From positions 1,364,001-1,428,000 of the forward strand of contig NZ_CP101458.1 of NCBI RefSeq assembly GCF_024362525.1: a DNA stretch of 64,000 nucleotides, written 5' to 3'. The notes below the pieces were generated by a model that saw nothing but the letters and a program-made list of their open reading frames with translations, was not told the origin of the DNA and searched no databases. Source of the DNA: Natrononativus amylolyticus (GTDB lineage Archaea > Halobacteriota > Halobacteria > Halobacteriales > Natrialbaceae). The translations under genes and the position numbers were made by a program. Positions within the stretch are counted from its first letter, which is position 1. Every line of letters begins with the position of its first letter. Positions 37,390-46,020 of the stretch are shown here, in pieces.

Positions 37390-37671
37390 ATGGTCGAGAA
37401 CGTCATCTGGCCCGCCTATCTCGATGCGGCGCTCTCGCGAGCCGACGGGCGGCGGGTTCCCGAGGAGCTGGCAGTCGAAGAGCCGACGGTGGACGAGATC
37501 GCGAAGGCCGTCCAGCAGATCGGCTACGACGCCGTGGTCGAACGCGACAAGGCTTACTCTCGAGAGTCCTGGCTCCAGCGCGGGCGGGTCGTCGTCCGCG
37601 GCGCCGAGGACTCGACGAAGAACGACCTCGTCCAGGCGGTGGCGGCCTACGTCGTCGCGATGCGCGAATGA
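37390..37671 (+). CDS. srp19: Signal recognition particle subunit SRP19
   Basis: SRP19 binds the 7S RNA and helps SRP54 load, for co-translational membrane targeting. The 93 residues match archaeal length. It begins [20 protein letters not shown], with the family IWPxY-(L/I)D start and a central [15 protein letters not shown]. The C-terminal [16 protein letters not shown] precedes a short helix. Box TTTGAAAAGCGTTTACTC lies at about 37350-37367. Its stop overlaps the gar1 start (ATGA). Confidence 0.95.
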   Translation: MVENVIWPAYLDAALSRADGRRVPEELAVEEPTVDEIAKAVQQIGYDAVVERDKAYSRESWLQRGRVVVRGAEDSTKNDLVQAVAAYVVAMRE

Positions 37672-37901
37672 GTATGCGCCGCGTCGGTCATGTCACGCGG
37701 ACGGCCCAAGGGCTCGCGATCCTTCGGGCGCCGGACGACGACGTGGTCGACATCGGGACGATGGTGCTGAACGATTCGCTCGAGACCGTCGGCCGCGTCG
37801 TCGACGTCTTCGGCCCGGTCGAGCGGCCGTACCTCGCGGTGACGCCCGAGGATAGCGTTCACACGCCCGCGCTCGTGGGGTCGACGCTGTACGCACGATA
37901 A
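37668..37901 (+). CDS. gar1: H/ACA snoRNP subunit Gar1
   Basis: Gar1 works with Cbf5, Nop10 and L7Ae in RNA-guided pseudouridylation. The 77-residue protein starts [19 protein letters not shown] and has the reductase/isomerase-like beta barrel with [31 protein letters not shown] and VGSTLYAR at the end. The short form without the eukaryotic GAR tails is typical of archaea. It is translationally coupled to srp19 by a 4-nt overlap. A second ATG at 37674 is an alternative start. Confidence 0.9.
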   Translation: MSMRRVGHVTRTAQGLAILRAPDDDVVDIGTMVLNDSLETVGRVVDVFGPVERPYLAVTPEDSVHTPALVGSTLYAR

Positions 37902-37944
37902 CGCTGTACGCGACCGGGCGGAGACGGGAAACGAAACCGGTCGC

Positions 37945-37974
37945 TGAACGGAATCGGTACGAAAATTCCGTTCA
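37945..37974. repeat. Perfect 10-bp inverted repeat downstream of gar1
   Basis: TGAACGGAAT (37945-37954) and ATTCCGTTCA (37965-37974) are exact reverse complements around a 10-nt loop. It begins 44 nt after the gar1 stop. It may be a 3' hairpin of the srp19-gar1 mRNA or a protein site. No U-tract follows, so a simple terminator is not obvious. Confidence 0.5.
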
Positions 37975-38044
37975 CGTAGACCATAGCTGAATATCACGTT
38001 CAGTACAGGTGAAGTAGGTATCGTGTAGTCCGAACTCCATCAGA

Positions 38045-38052
38045 GCTATATC
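38045..38052 (+). promoter_or_regulatory. Box A of the putative 33-residue membrane protein gene
   Basis: GCTATATC is centred near 38049, exactly 26 nt before the GTG at 38075. This is the standard spacing for a leaderless haloarchaeal transcript. The region 37975-38330 is otherwise AT-richer than its surroundings and has no further gene I can support. Confidence 0.45.
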
Positions 38053-38074
38053 TTTCAACGTAGAATGACGAACT

Positions 38075-38176
38075 GTGATTGAAATACTCGTACTTATTTT
38101 AGTAGTTATTGCGGCAGTAGCCGTTTTTTTCAATTCCTGTCTGGGGAACGTATTGGGCATCAAAGAGGCACGATAA
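38075..38176 (+). CDS. Putative 33-residue single-helix membrane microprotein
   Basis: The open frame GTG ... TAA encodes a hydrophobic helix (IEILVLILVVIAAVAVFF), one cysteine (NSCLGNVLG) and a charged end (IKEAR). The hydrophobic block of 18-20 residues is long enough to span the membrane. It is AT-rich, unlike its neighbours. A box A sits exactly 26 nt before the GTG. There is no database support, and a chance frame cannot be excluded for so short a gene. Confidence 0.42.
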   Translation: MIEILVLILVVIAAVAVFFNSCLGNVLGIKEAR

Positions 38177-38334
38177 TGACCGTTTTCTTGAACGTTTGAT
38201 TGACCGCTGAAGATTGAACCGATGGTCCATTCGCAGCCACACTTTGCAACCCAGTTCACTGAAGTCAGGACGCACCCGTATGACAGCGCCTCGAGACGGA
38301 AACACCAATACGGCAGGCACGCGAAGCCGGCGGC

Positions 38335-39306
38335 ATGAACGATCGCGCGCGGGTTCTCGCCGCCGTCGGGGTGACGGTGCTGTTGTTTCTCGGGGTTCAA
38401 CTGGGTGCGCTGGCGCTGATCGAGCCGTTTCACGACGCCGACCGCCAGGCCGTCGAGAACCCCGAGGACCCGACGAACAGCGTGGTCTACTTCGTGGCGA
38501 TTCTCCTCGCGACGGGCTTTATGCTCGCCGCGTTCAAGTACGACGTCCAGTGGCTCATCCGCGGGCTGATCATCGGGGTGAGCGTGTTTCTGGCGTGGTT
38601 CGTCTTCGCCGAGATCCTGCCGCCGCTGATCGTCGTCGGCGGACTGAACGCCCTCGCGCTCGGGGGCGCCCTGCTCGTCGGTCTCGGGCTGCTCGTCTAT
38701 CCGGAGTGGTACGTCATCGACACCGCCGGGGTGGTGATGGGCGCCGGCGCGGCCGGCCTGTTCGGCATCAGCTTCGGGCTCCTCCCCGCGCTCGTCCTGC
38801 TGGTGGTGCTCGCCGTCTACGACGCCATCAGCGTCTACAAGACCAAGCACATGCTCAGCCTCGCCGAGGGCGTCATGGACCTCAAGATCCCGGTCGTCCT
38901 CGTGGTTCCGACGACGCTCTCTTACTCCTACCTCGAGGCGATGGACGCCGACCCCGACGCCGAACGCGAGGGCGGGATCGAATCGCCGGAGGACGCCGGC
39001 CTCGAGGGTGGACAGCGCGACGCCCTGTTCATCGGCCTCGGCGACGCGGTGATCCCGACGATCCTCGTCGCCAGCGCCGCCTACTTCGTCGACGCGGGAA
39101 CGCTCGACGTTCCCGGCATCGTCCTCAACGTCCCGGCCCTCGGCGCGCTGCTGGGAACGATCGCCGGCCTGCTCGTCCTGATGCACATGGTCCTCAAGGG
39201 ACGCCCGCACGCGGGGCTGCCGCTGCTCAACGGCGGTGCGATCGCCGGCTACCTGCTCGGGGCGCTCGCCAGCGGCGTCTCGCTGACCGGCGCGATCGGC
39301 CTGTAA
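38335..39306 (+). CDS. Presenilin-like intramembrane aspartyl protease (family A22)
   Basis: The 323-residue protein has about nine transmembrane helices. The two catalytic aspartates lie in the presenilin motifs: VYDAISVYKTKHM (YD motif, about residue 162) and FIGLGDAVIPTIL (GxGD motif, about 233). The PALP-like motif before the last helix is replaced by HAGLPLLNGG. A hydrophilic loop with acidic residues (DADPDAEREGGIESPEDAG) separates the two halves, as in archaeal PSH. It should cleave membrane-spanning remnants of proteins, including signal peptides. Confidence 0.92.
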   Translation: MNDRARVLAAVGVTVLLFLGVQLGALALIEPFHDADRQAVENPEDPTNSVVYFVAILLATGFMLAAFKYDVQWLIRGLIIGVSVFLAWFVFAEILPPLIVVGGLNALALGGALLVGLGLLVYPEWYVIDTAGVVMGAGAAGLFGISFGLLPALVLLVVLAVYDAISVYKTKHMLSLAEGVMDLKIPVVLVVPTTLSYSYLEAMDADPDAEREGGIESPEDAGLEGGQRDALFIGLGDAVIPTILVASAAYFVDAGTLDVPGIVLNVPALGALLGTIAGLLVLMHMVLKGRPHAGLPLLNGGAIAGYLLGALASGVSLTGAIGL

Positions 39307-39418
39307 CCGGGCTCGAGTCACTTCGGAACCGGTCGAGACGCCGCCAGGTCTCGTCCGGCATTGGTCGCGCGGCGGTCGACGGTGGAAGCTTCAGGGGGCT
39401 GCTCCGTGTGCGAAGACT

Positions 39419-40417
39419 ATGCGATCCGAGCGGACCGGCTGGCGTCACGCGGCGTTCCGGTGGGTGGTAATCGACGGCAACCGGCTGATCGTCGCCGGCG
39501 CGTTGCTCGGCGCGATACTGCTGGTGTTGGGCGCCCTGCTCGCCGTAAACCTGTTCCCTCGAGAGCCCGGTGAGCCGCTGTATCTGCTGATAAGCGCGTT
39601 CCTGGGCGGGAACCTCACGCTCATCACGGTGGTCATCGCGATCAACCAGCTGGTGTTCTCGCGGGAACTCGGCTCGCCGGGAAGCCTCGAGCAGCGAACC
39701 CGAAACGCCGTCGAGTACCGCGATCAGGTCCAGGAGGTGATGGATCAGGCGGTGAGCCCGGTGATGCCGGGGTCGTTCCTGCTCGTGCTTCACGAGAACC
39801 TCGGAAAGCGAGCCCAGGCGCTGCGAGAGACGATCACGGACCCCGCCGGAGACGAGTTCTCCGCGGCGGTCGACGAACTCGTCGGCGCGCTCCGCGAAGA
39901 CGTTCGAACCGTCACGACGGCGCTCGACACCGCCGGTGCGGACGAACAGATCTTCGGTGCGATCGCCGCGACGCTGGGGACGACGCAGGCCGAACAGCTG
40001 TACGATCTCTCGCGGGTCGAAATCGAGTACGACGACCGACTCTCCGACGATCAGCGCGATCTGTTCGCGTCGATCCGCGAGCACCTGCTCCACATCGACG
40101 TCGCTCGGAAGTACTTCCGGACGGTCTACATCACCAAAGAGCTCTCTTTTCTCTCGCGGGTGCTCCTGATCGTCGGCCTGCCGGCGCAGTTCTTCCTCGC
40201 GGCGACGCTCGCGGTGTACGACCTCGCGGCGATCGAGGCGCTGGCGCCGCTTACGATCGTCGGGGCGACGCTCGTCGCGATGGTCGCCTGCTTCGCGCCG
40301 CTTTCGATCCTGGCGTCGTTCGTCCTCCGGCTCTCGTGGGTCGCCCAGCGAAACGCGACCGTCATGCCGTTCGCCGCCTCGGAGAAGGACTACACGCTGT
40401 TCTCGAGCGAAGAGTGA
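39419..40417 (+). CDS. Four-helix membrane protein with central coiled region, function unknown
   Basis: The 332-residue protein has two N-terminal helices (LIVAGALLGAILLVLGALLA and LISAFLGGNLTLITVVIAIN). A soluble middle of about 160 residues, mostly helical, follows (SLEQRTRNAVEYRDQVQEVM, DELVGALREDVRTVTTALDT). Two C-terminal helices (VLLIVGLPAQFFLAATLAVY, LTIVGATLVAMVACFAPLSI) end the protein with a charged tail. I do not recognise a catalytic motif. The shape suggests a cytoplasmic sensor or scaffold held by helix pairs. Similar haloarchaeal proteins are annotated only as hypothetical, as far as I recall. Confidence 0.8.
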   Translation: MRSERTGWRHAAFRWVVIDGNRLIVAGALLGAILLVLGALLAVNLFPREPGEPLYLLISAFLGGNLTLITVVIAINQLVFSRELGSPGSLEQRTRNAVEYRDQVQEVMDQAVSPVMPGSFLLVLHENLGKRAQALRETITDPAGDEFSAAVDELVGALREDVRTVTTALDTAGADEQIFGAIAATLGTTQAEQLYDLSRVEIEYDDRLSDDQRDLFASIREHLLHIDVARKYFRTVYITKELSFLSRVLLIVGLPAQFFLAATLAVYDLAAIEALAPLTIVGATLVAMVACFAPLSILASFVLRLSWVAQRNATVMPFAASEKDYTLFSSEE

Positions 40418-40458
40418 GACGCCGGAAATCGTCACGCCGCGACCCTCGGACGATCGTC

Positions 40459-41103
40459 TCAGTCGTCGTGCTCGAGGCCGCCGATCATCGCGTCGACCCG
40501 CTCGTCCTCGTCGGGGAGGTCGGCGGGATAGACGCCGACGATGACGAAGTGGTCGCCACCGTGGTCGGGCTGGGCGATGTCCAGCAGGATGTCCAGTTCT
40601 GCGTCCGACAGGAGCGTCGCCGACCCCTCGTGGGTTTCGACGGAGACGGACTGACCGAGGCCGCTGACGGCGCGCTTGCCGAGCAGCCGGTCGATCGAGA
40701 GCCCGTCGTACTGGTCCTGGACGAGTTCGACGATCTGTTCGCTGTCCATCTCGGCGAGCGGGTTGAACTGCTGGTCCGCGACGCTAACCCGCGGGGAGGT
40801 GATGACGGAGAAGACGCCCGCCTCGAGCTCGCCGAGGCCGGGGACGTCGACCGAACGGGTGTACTCGGTGAGGTAGTTCGTCACTTCGACGGTTTCGCCG
40901 GCGAACTCCTCAGACTCTTCGATCGAGGTGGTCTCCTGGTGGGTGTAACCGGCGTCGCTCGCGACCTCGTCGTCGACGGTCGCCGGGGACGCAGAAAACG
41001 TCGTCGCCTCCTCGAGGTAATCCTCGAGCGCCGCAGTCACACAGCCCGCCGTGAGGGCGAGACCGGTCGCGCTGGCTCCGGCAAGGTACGCTCGTCGTCG
41101 CAT
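40459..41103 (-). CDS. DUF6517 lipoprotein
   Basis: The protein of about 214 residues begins MRRRAYLAGASATGLALTAG followed by the lipobox cysteine, with a twin-arginine start (RRRAYLAG), so it is probably Tat-exported and lipid-anchored. The body matches haloarchaeal DUF6517 proteins from memory: FSASPATVDDEVASDAGYTH, VTNYLTEYTRSVDVPGLGEL and FSVITSPRVSVADQQFNPLA. Function is unknown. Start 41103 places the arginines at the very N-terminus; the ATG at 41112 is an alternative. Confidence 0.85.
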   Translation of the reverse strand: MRRRAYLAGASATGLALTAGCVTAALEDYLEEATTFSASPATVDDEVASDAGYTHQETTSIEESEEFAGETVEVTNYLTEYTRSVDVPGLGELEAGVFSVITSPRVSVADQQFNPLAEMDSEQIVELVQDQYDGLSIDRLLGKRAVSGLGQSVSVETHEGSATLLSDAELDILLDIAQPDHGGDHFVIVGVYPADLPDEDERVDAMIGGLEHDD

Positions 41104-41168
41104 GTCTCTCACTAGCTACACACCGAACGATAAAACTCGTGATGATTCTCACCGCGTGGCAGATCGGT

Positions 41169-42686
41169 TCAGCGACCCGAGGGCAGCCGGTGGGTCGGCC
41201 CCTCGTCGGTGTCCTGTATCTCGACGCCCAGCGCCTCGAGTTCGTCCCGAAGCTCGTCCGCCCGCTCGTAGTTTCCGGCCGCTCGCTCGCGCTCGCGCAC
41301 CTCGAGGACGAGGTCGACGACGTCGCCCGCCAGTTCGGCCTCTCCCTCGGTGTCGCCGCCGAAGGAAAGTCCCAGGACGCCGCCGAGTTCCTCGAGCGTG
41401 TCGACCGCGCGTCTGAGCCCGCGGTAGTCGTACGCGGGGCGGTCGGTTCCCGTCCCGTCTGCGCTCTCGAGGTGCCGGTTGATCGCCGTCGCGACCGAGA
41501 GCAGCGCCGACTGCGCCTCCCGCGTGTTGAAATCGTCGTTCATCGCCGCCGCGAACGCCGCTCGCGCGTCGTCGACAGCCCCGCGAAGCGCCACGTCGTC
41601 GACCTTCGTGCCGGCGGCCGGCGAGTCGACGGCCGCGACGGCGGCCTCGTGGGCGCGCTCGAGGCGGTCCCACCGCTCCTCGGCTTCGGCGATCGTCTCG
41701 TCGCTGTACAGCTGTGCGCTGTTGTACGACCCCGCCGTGAGGAAGGTCCTGAGGACGTTCGTCCCCCATCGCTCGACGGCCTCCTCGACGGTGACGAAGT
41801 TGCCCAGGCTCGAGGACATCTTCTCCTCGCCCATCTGGAACAGCTCGCAGTGGAGCCAGTAGTTCGCAAAGCGCCGTCCGGTCGCGGCCTCCGACTGGGC
41901 GACCTCGTTTTCGTGGTGTGGAAAGACGAGGTCGCGGCCGCCGACGTGGACGTCGAGGGTCTCGCCGAGGTGGGTCATGCTCATCGCCGAGCACTCGATG
42001 TGCCAGCCCGGACGGCCCTCGCCCCACGGTGAGTCCCACGTGAGCGCGGTTTCGCAGGCGCGGTCGGCCGGCGCCGCGCCCTCGTGGCGGTGCTCCTCGA
42101 TCGCCGACGGGTCGACCCCGTCTGCCTTCCAGAGCGCGAAGTCGGCCGGGTTGCGCTTCTCGGAGCGCTCGTCGGGGTCGCCCTGGGATTCGATCTCCTC
42201 GAGGTTCTGGTTCGACAGCTTGCCGTACTCGGGGAAGGCGGTGACGTCGAAGTAGACCGAGCCGTTCGACTCGTAGGCGTACCCCTTCTCGAGCAGCGTC
42301 TCGATCAGGTCGATTATCTCGGGGGCGTGTTCGGAGACTCGCGGGTAGACCTCCGCCCGGAGGAGGTTGAGCGCGCGCATGTCCGCGAGCGTGCGGGCGA
42401 CGTAGGTTTCGGCGACTGCCGCCTCGTCGCCGCCGAGGTCGTCCTCGCCGACGCGGGCGACGATCTTCTCGTTGACGTCGGTGAAGTTCTCGACGTGACG
42501 GACGCCGTAGCCCTCGTGGGCGAGCCAGCGGTGCATCACGTCGACGTGGACCCACGAGCGGGCGTGGCCGAGGTGGGGCGGATCCGAAACCGTCAGACCA
42601 CAGTAGTAGAGGAGAACGTTCTCTGGATCCTGTGGCTCGAACGGCTCCTTCTCGCCCGTCAACGTGTTCGTCACGTGCAGGGTCAT
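41169..42686 (-). CDS. cysS: Cysteinyl-tRNA synthetase
   Basis: The 505-residue class I synthetase attaches cysteine to tRNA(Cys). The HIGH motif is PHLGHARSW (about residues 37-45) and KMSKS is KMSSSLGN (about 265-272). The zinc ligands are the Cys in YYCGLTVSDPPH, the Cys in WHIECSAMSM and the histidines in FPHHENEVAQ. The C-terminal DALR helix bundle and the editing-free end are complete (AAGNYERADELRDELEALGV). An intact direct charging enzyme indicates that Cys-tRNA does not depend on the SepRS/SepCysS route. Confidence 0.97.
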   Translation of the reverse strand: MTLHVTNTLTGEKEPFEPQDPENVLLYYCGLTVSDPPHLGHARSWVHVDVMHRWLAHEGYGVRHVENFTDVNEKIVARVGEDDLGGDEAAVAETYVARTLADMRALNLLRAEVYPRVSEHAPEIIDLIETLLEKGYAYESNGSVYFDVTAFPEYGKLSNQNLEEIESQGDPDERSEKRNPADFALWKADGVDPSAIEEHRHEGAAPADRACETALTWDSPWGEGRPGWHIECSAMSMTHLGETLDVHVGGRDLVFPHHENEVAQSEAATGRRFANYWLHCELFQMGEEKMSSSLGNFVTVEEAVERWGTNVLRTFLTAGSYNSAQLYSDETIAEAEERWDRLERAHEAAVAAVDSPAAGTKVDDVALRGAVDDARAAFAAAMNDDFNTREAQSALLSVATAINRHLESADGTGTDRPAYDYRGLRRAVDTLEELGGVLGLSFGGDTEGEAELAGDVVDLVLEVRERERAAGNYERADELRDELEALGVEIQDTDEGPTHRLPSGR

Positions 42687-42712
42687 TACCCCACCCTACC
42701 CCCGGCCGAAAG

Positions 42713-43228
42713 TTAAACCGTGTGATGGCTCGCTACGGCGTCCTCGAGGACGCCGCCGGCGAGGCCACGCTCGACGGCCCGGACCGCGTTGGCCCCGGCG
42801 AGGCGCTCGACGACGACCACCAGCGAGTCGGCGCCGACCCCCGCGGCGGCGACGTCGATGTCGGCGAGATCGAGCGAACCGAGGACGTCCGCGAGCGCCG
42901 CCGCCTCGAGGTCGCCGGTCGCGAGAATGCCCGTGTAGCCGCCGCCGGTGGCGCCGAAGGCGGCGTCCCCGACGACGAGCAGCGCGTCCTCGGTCTCCGA
43001 CACCGGCTCGAGTCCGCTCTGCATCGTCACCCGTGCGTCCCTGGCCGGGGGCTCGTAGGCCGGCAACTCGTCGGCGTACCGCCGGAGCGCCGTCGCGACC
43101 GCGTCGGGATCGCCGTCGACCTCGAGAAACCGGGCGGCGGCGGTGTAGTTCACGACCCCCGCCCGGAGTGCGGCGACGAGAAACGGGTGGGAATCGGCGG
43201 CGCGGCGGGTCTCGGCGGCGAGTGACAT
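42713..43228 (-). CDS. Conserved haloarchaeal protein (DUF7523-like)
   Basis: The 171-residue protein begins MSLAAETRRAADSHPFLVAA and contains LRAGVVNYTAAARFLEVDGD and VATALRRYADELPAY in a helical N-terminal half. That part resembles the small wHTH-like regions seen in archaeal predicted regulators. The C-terminal half is small-residue-rich and beta/alpha (DALLVVGDAAFGATGGGYTG, LADIDVAAAGVGADSLVVVV), recalling ACT-like folds. I place it in DUF7523 from memory only; no function is known. It starts 27 nt upstream of cysS... in reverse order, meaning its stop is 27 nt from the cysS start, so they may be co-transcribed. Confidence 0.75.
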   Translation of the reverse strand: MSLAAETRRAADSHPFLVAALRAGVVNYTAAARFLEVDGDPDAVATALRRYADELPAYEPPARDARVTMQSGLEPVSETEDALLVVGDAAFGATGGGYTGILATGDLEAAALADVLGSLDLADIDVAAAGVGADSLVVVVERLAGANAVRAVERGLAGGVLEDAVASHHTV

Positions 43229-43448
43229 ACCGCCGAGAGTGTGAGGAACCGACATAAATTCGGGGGTCGGTTCACAGGGAGTGACACTGTCGGACAGAAC
43301 GCGGCGAGAAGTCGGTCGCGGGTCGTCGCTGTCGTCGCGGAGACTGCCACACTCGAGCGGCCGCCCTTCGAGTCGTGTTGTCCGACAGCCTGAGAACCGG
43401 CCGCGGCGGACCGCGGCGTTTTTGCCTCGAGCACTCGAGTCGGTTCGT

Positions 43449-43694
43449 ATGGATCCCGAAGCCGTCGAGCGACTCATCGAGGAGGGTATCGAGGGAGCGA
43501 GCGCGGACGTCTCCCGCGCCCGCGGTAAGCACGACGACGACCACCTGGCGGCGACCGTCGTCTCGCCCACCTTCGAGGGCGTTCCCCTGGTCGTCCAGCA
43601 CCAGCAGGTGTACGACGCCCTCGGCGAGCACATGACGACCGACATTCACGCCCTCGAGCTGTCGACGTACACGCCCGAGGAGTACGAGGAGTGA
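43449..43694 (+). CDS. BolA-family protein
   Basis: The 81-residue protein has the BolA-like small KH-type fold: EAVERLIEEGIEGASADVSR, then DDDHLAATVVSPTFEGVPLV and VQHQQVYDALGEHMTTDIHA followed by LELSTYTPEEY. BolA proteins partner with monothiol glutaredoxins in iron-sulfur handling or act as regulators. The conserved histidine of the FVxHR region aligns with LVVQHQQV. A box (CGTTTTTGCC, about 43418-43427) lies upstream. It has its own promoter and no obvious operon partner. Confidence 0.88.
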   Translation: MDPEAVERLIEEGIEGASADVSRARGKHDDDHLAATVVSPTFEGVPLVVQHQQVYDALGEHMTTDIHALELSTYTPEEYEE

Positions 43695-43865
43695 GACGGT
43701 CTGCTGTCCCGAGTACCGAGTTCTCGGTACACCCGCAGGGCGGCCCGCGGCGTGCGCCGGAACTGCCGTACAGGAGTCCGGCTGACGGGACGAGCGTGGC
43801 CCGTCGACGTCGAGTTCGGACGACGGAACCGCACCTTTTTCCTCCGCTCCTGAGACGGATCTGAT

Positions 43866-44327
43866 ATGGAATCGCTACATCCGCGCATCCGGCTGCTCTG
43901 GATCGCACAGGCGGTGCTCGCCGCGGTCGTTCTCGGCGTCGTGCTGGCGGCGCTCGACCGGTGGGTCGTCGCCGTCCCCGCGGCGGCGCAGGCGGGCGTC
44001 GGCCTCGCCGTCGTGATTCTGGGCGCCGTTTACGCGGTCCGGCTCTACCAGCTCTGGCGCTTCGAACTGCAGGACGACGCCCTCTACCTCGAGCGCGGCG
44101 TCGTCACCTTCGTCGAAACGTCGGTGCCGTTCGTTCGGGTTCAACACGTCGACACCCAGTTCGGACCGGTCGAGCGGGCCCTCGGGCTCTCGAGCGTCGT
44201 CGTCTACACGGCGGGCTCGCGAAACGCCGACGTCCGCGTGCCGGGGCTAACGCCGAAACGCGCACGAGCCCTCCAGGATACGCTCAGGGAACTCGCCGTC
44301 GAGAGCGAGGCCGACGACGCGGTATGA
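43866..44327 (+). CDS. PH-domain (bPH2/YdbS-type) membrane protein, pair 1 small subunit
   Basis: The 153-residue protein has two N-terminal helices (AQAVLAAVVLGVVLAALD, AGVGLAVVILGAVYAVRLY) and one bacterial PH-like domain with [35 protein letters not shown] and [20 protein letters not shown]. This is the YdbS pattern. YdbS/YdbT of Bacillus protect against some membrane-active peptides; archaeal function is unknown. Its stop overlaps the next start by 4 nt. It is clearly paralogous to 47956-48444. Confidence 0.9.
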   Translation: MESLHPRIRLLWIAQAVLAAVVLGVVLAALDRWVVAVPAAAQAGVGLAVVILGAVYAVRLYQLWRFELQDDALYLERGVVTFVETSVPFVRVQHVDTQFGPVERALGLSSVVVYTAGSRNADVRVPGLTPKRARALQDTLRELAVESEADDAV

Positions 44328-46000
44328 GCGGGAACCGGCTCCACCCGCTGTCGGCCGTGGTGAACGCGCTCGGGTACGCCATCCAGATCGGCGGGATCCT
44401 GTTCTTCCTCGTGATGATCCTCTCGGGGATCACCGGGGTCGTCGATTCGGCGTGGACGACCGTCGTGTTTCCGGTCGGCCTCGTTCTCGGGGCCGCGTAC
44501 GGACTCGCGTACTACTACCGCTTCGAGTACGAACTCACCGGAGACACGTTCGACGTCGCCTCCGGGGTGTTCTCCCGGCGCGATCGGGAGATTCCGTTTC
44601 GTCGGATTCAGAACGTCGACGTCCGCCAGGGAGTCTTTCACCGGCTGTTCGGCCTCGCGGTCGTCTCGATCGAAACCGCCGGCGGCGGGGACACCGAAGC
44701 CGCACTCCGGTTCGTCTCCCAGTCCGAAGCGACCCGCTTACAGCGCGAAATCCGGCGACGAACCGCCGAAAAAGCGGCCCGCGACGACCGGGGAGCGGCT
44801 GACGCGAACGCCGAACCGACGGCCGAGACGGAGGCACCCTCGCGCGACGGCCTCGACGACGTCTTCGAGACCGATCGTGGGGCGTCCGGACGGCCCCCCG
44901 CCACGCTCGAGTCGACGACGCCGACGTCGGGGGTGTCTCCGGGGACCGATCGGCCGACGCTGCTGTTCGACCTCCGGTCACGGGAGCTGCTCCTGTACGC
45001 GTTCACCACGTTCCGGCCGGCGGCCGCCGCCGGGCTGGTGTTCTTCGCGTTCCTGTTTACCGACCCGCTGCTCGAGTACCTCCTCGCCGTCTCCCAGCCG
45101 GTCGGCGGTCCGGCGGACCTCGAGACGGGGACGACGGGGAACTACGCGGTGTTCACTGCGATCTCCTTTCTCAACGCGGTGGGCGTCACCTACCTCTTCA
45201 GCGTCATCTACTCCTTCGGGGCGTACTACGGCTTCCGGCTGGGGCGGGCCGGCGAGGACTTCGTCTACGAGCGCGGGCTACTCCAGCGCTACAGCGGGAG
45301 CATCCCCGCCGAGAAGGTGCAGTCGGTGACGGTGACGGACAACCCGCTCCAGCGGCTGATCGGCTACGCCGGCCTCTGGGTCGAGACGGCGGGCTACGGC
45401 CCCGAGAGCAGCGGCGGCAGCCAGTCGGCGGTCCCCCTCGCGCGGAGCGGACGGGCGTACCGCTTCGCAGAGCGGCTCATGGACGTCGAAACGCCCCGGT
45501 TCCGGAGCCCGCCGACGCTCGCTCGACGGCGCTACCTCGGTCGGTACTCGATCCTCGCCGGCGCCGTCGTCGCGCTCGCGTTCGCGCTCTCGACGGTGAC
45601 CGCACTCGAGCGGTGGTACCTCGCGAGCGTCGTCTTCCTCGCGGTGGCGCCGGCGGCCCACCTGCGCTACGTCAACCTGGGGTACTACGTCGGCGACGAT
45701 CACCTGGTGATCCGTCGGGGGTTCTGGCGCCGGCGGACGACGGTGATCCCCTACTACCGGCTCCAGACCGTGTCGACGCGGCGGTCGATCTTCCAGCGCC
45801 GGCTGGGGCTCGCGTCGGTGGTCGTCGACACCGCGAGTTCGCGCACGCTGTTCTGGACGACGCCGACAATTTACGACGTCGACCTCGAGACCGCGAGAGC
45901 CGTCCACGGCGACGCCCGCGGCAGTCTCCAGGAGACGATGGCCGAGCGGCGACGGGGTGCCGACGGCGACGGCGGCGGGGTTTCGGTGGCTTTTACCTGA
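44324..46000 (+). CDS. Triple PH-domain (YdbT-type) membrane protein, pair 1 large subunit
   Basis: The 558-residue protein has repeated modules of helix pairs and bPH2 domains. PH 1 has VASGVFSRRDREIPFRRIQN and VDVRQGVFHRLFGLAVVSIE, PH 2 has [20 protein letters not shown] and QSVTVTDNPLQRLIGYAGLW, and PH 3 has LVIRRGFWRRRTTVIPYYRL and QTVSTRRSIFQRRLGLASVV. About 80 low-complexity residues (Ala/Glu/Thr/Pro) sit between modules 1 and 2. It overlaps the small gene by 4 nt, so the two probably form one complex. Paralogue of 48441-49997. Confidence 0.9.
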   Translation: MSGNRLHPLSAVVNALGYAIQIGGILFFLVMILSGITGVVDSAWTTVVFPVGLVLGAAYGLAYYYRFEYELTGDTFDVASGVFSRRDREIPFRRIQNVDVRQGVFHRLFGLAVVSIETAGGGDTEAALRFVSQSEATRLQREIRRRTAEKAARDDRGAADANAEPTAETEAPSRDGLDDVFETDRGASGRPPATLESTTPTSGVSPGTDRPTLLFDLRSRELLLYAFTTFRPAAAAGLVFFAFLFTDPLLEYLLAVSQPVGGPADLETGTTGNYAVFTAISFLNAVGVTYLFSVIYSFGAYYGFRLGRAGEDFVYERGLLQRYSGSIPAEKVQSVTVTDNPLQRLIGYAGLWVETAGYGPESSGGSQSAVPLARSGRAYRFAERLMDVETPRFRSPPTLARRRYLGRYSILAGAVVALAFALSTVTALERWYLASVVFLAVAPAAHLRYVNLGYYVGDDHLVIRRGFWRRRTTVIPYYRLQTVSTRRSIFQRRLGLASVVVDTASSRTLFWTTPTIYDVDLETARAVHGDARGSLQETMAERRRGADGDGGGVSVAFT

Positions 46001-46020
46001 CCGGCCGTGACCCCACGCCT

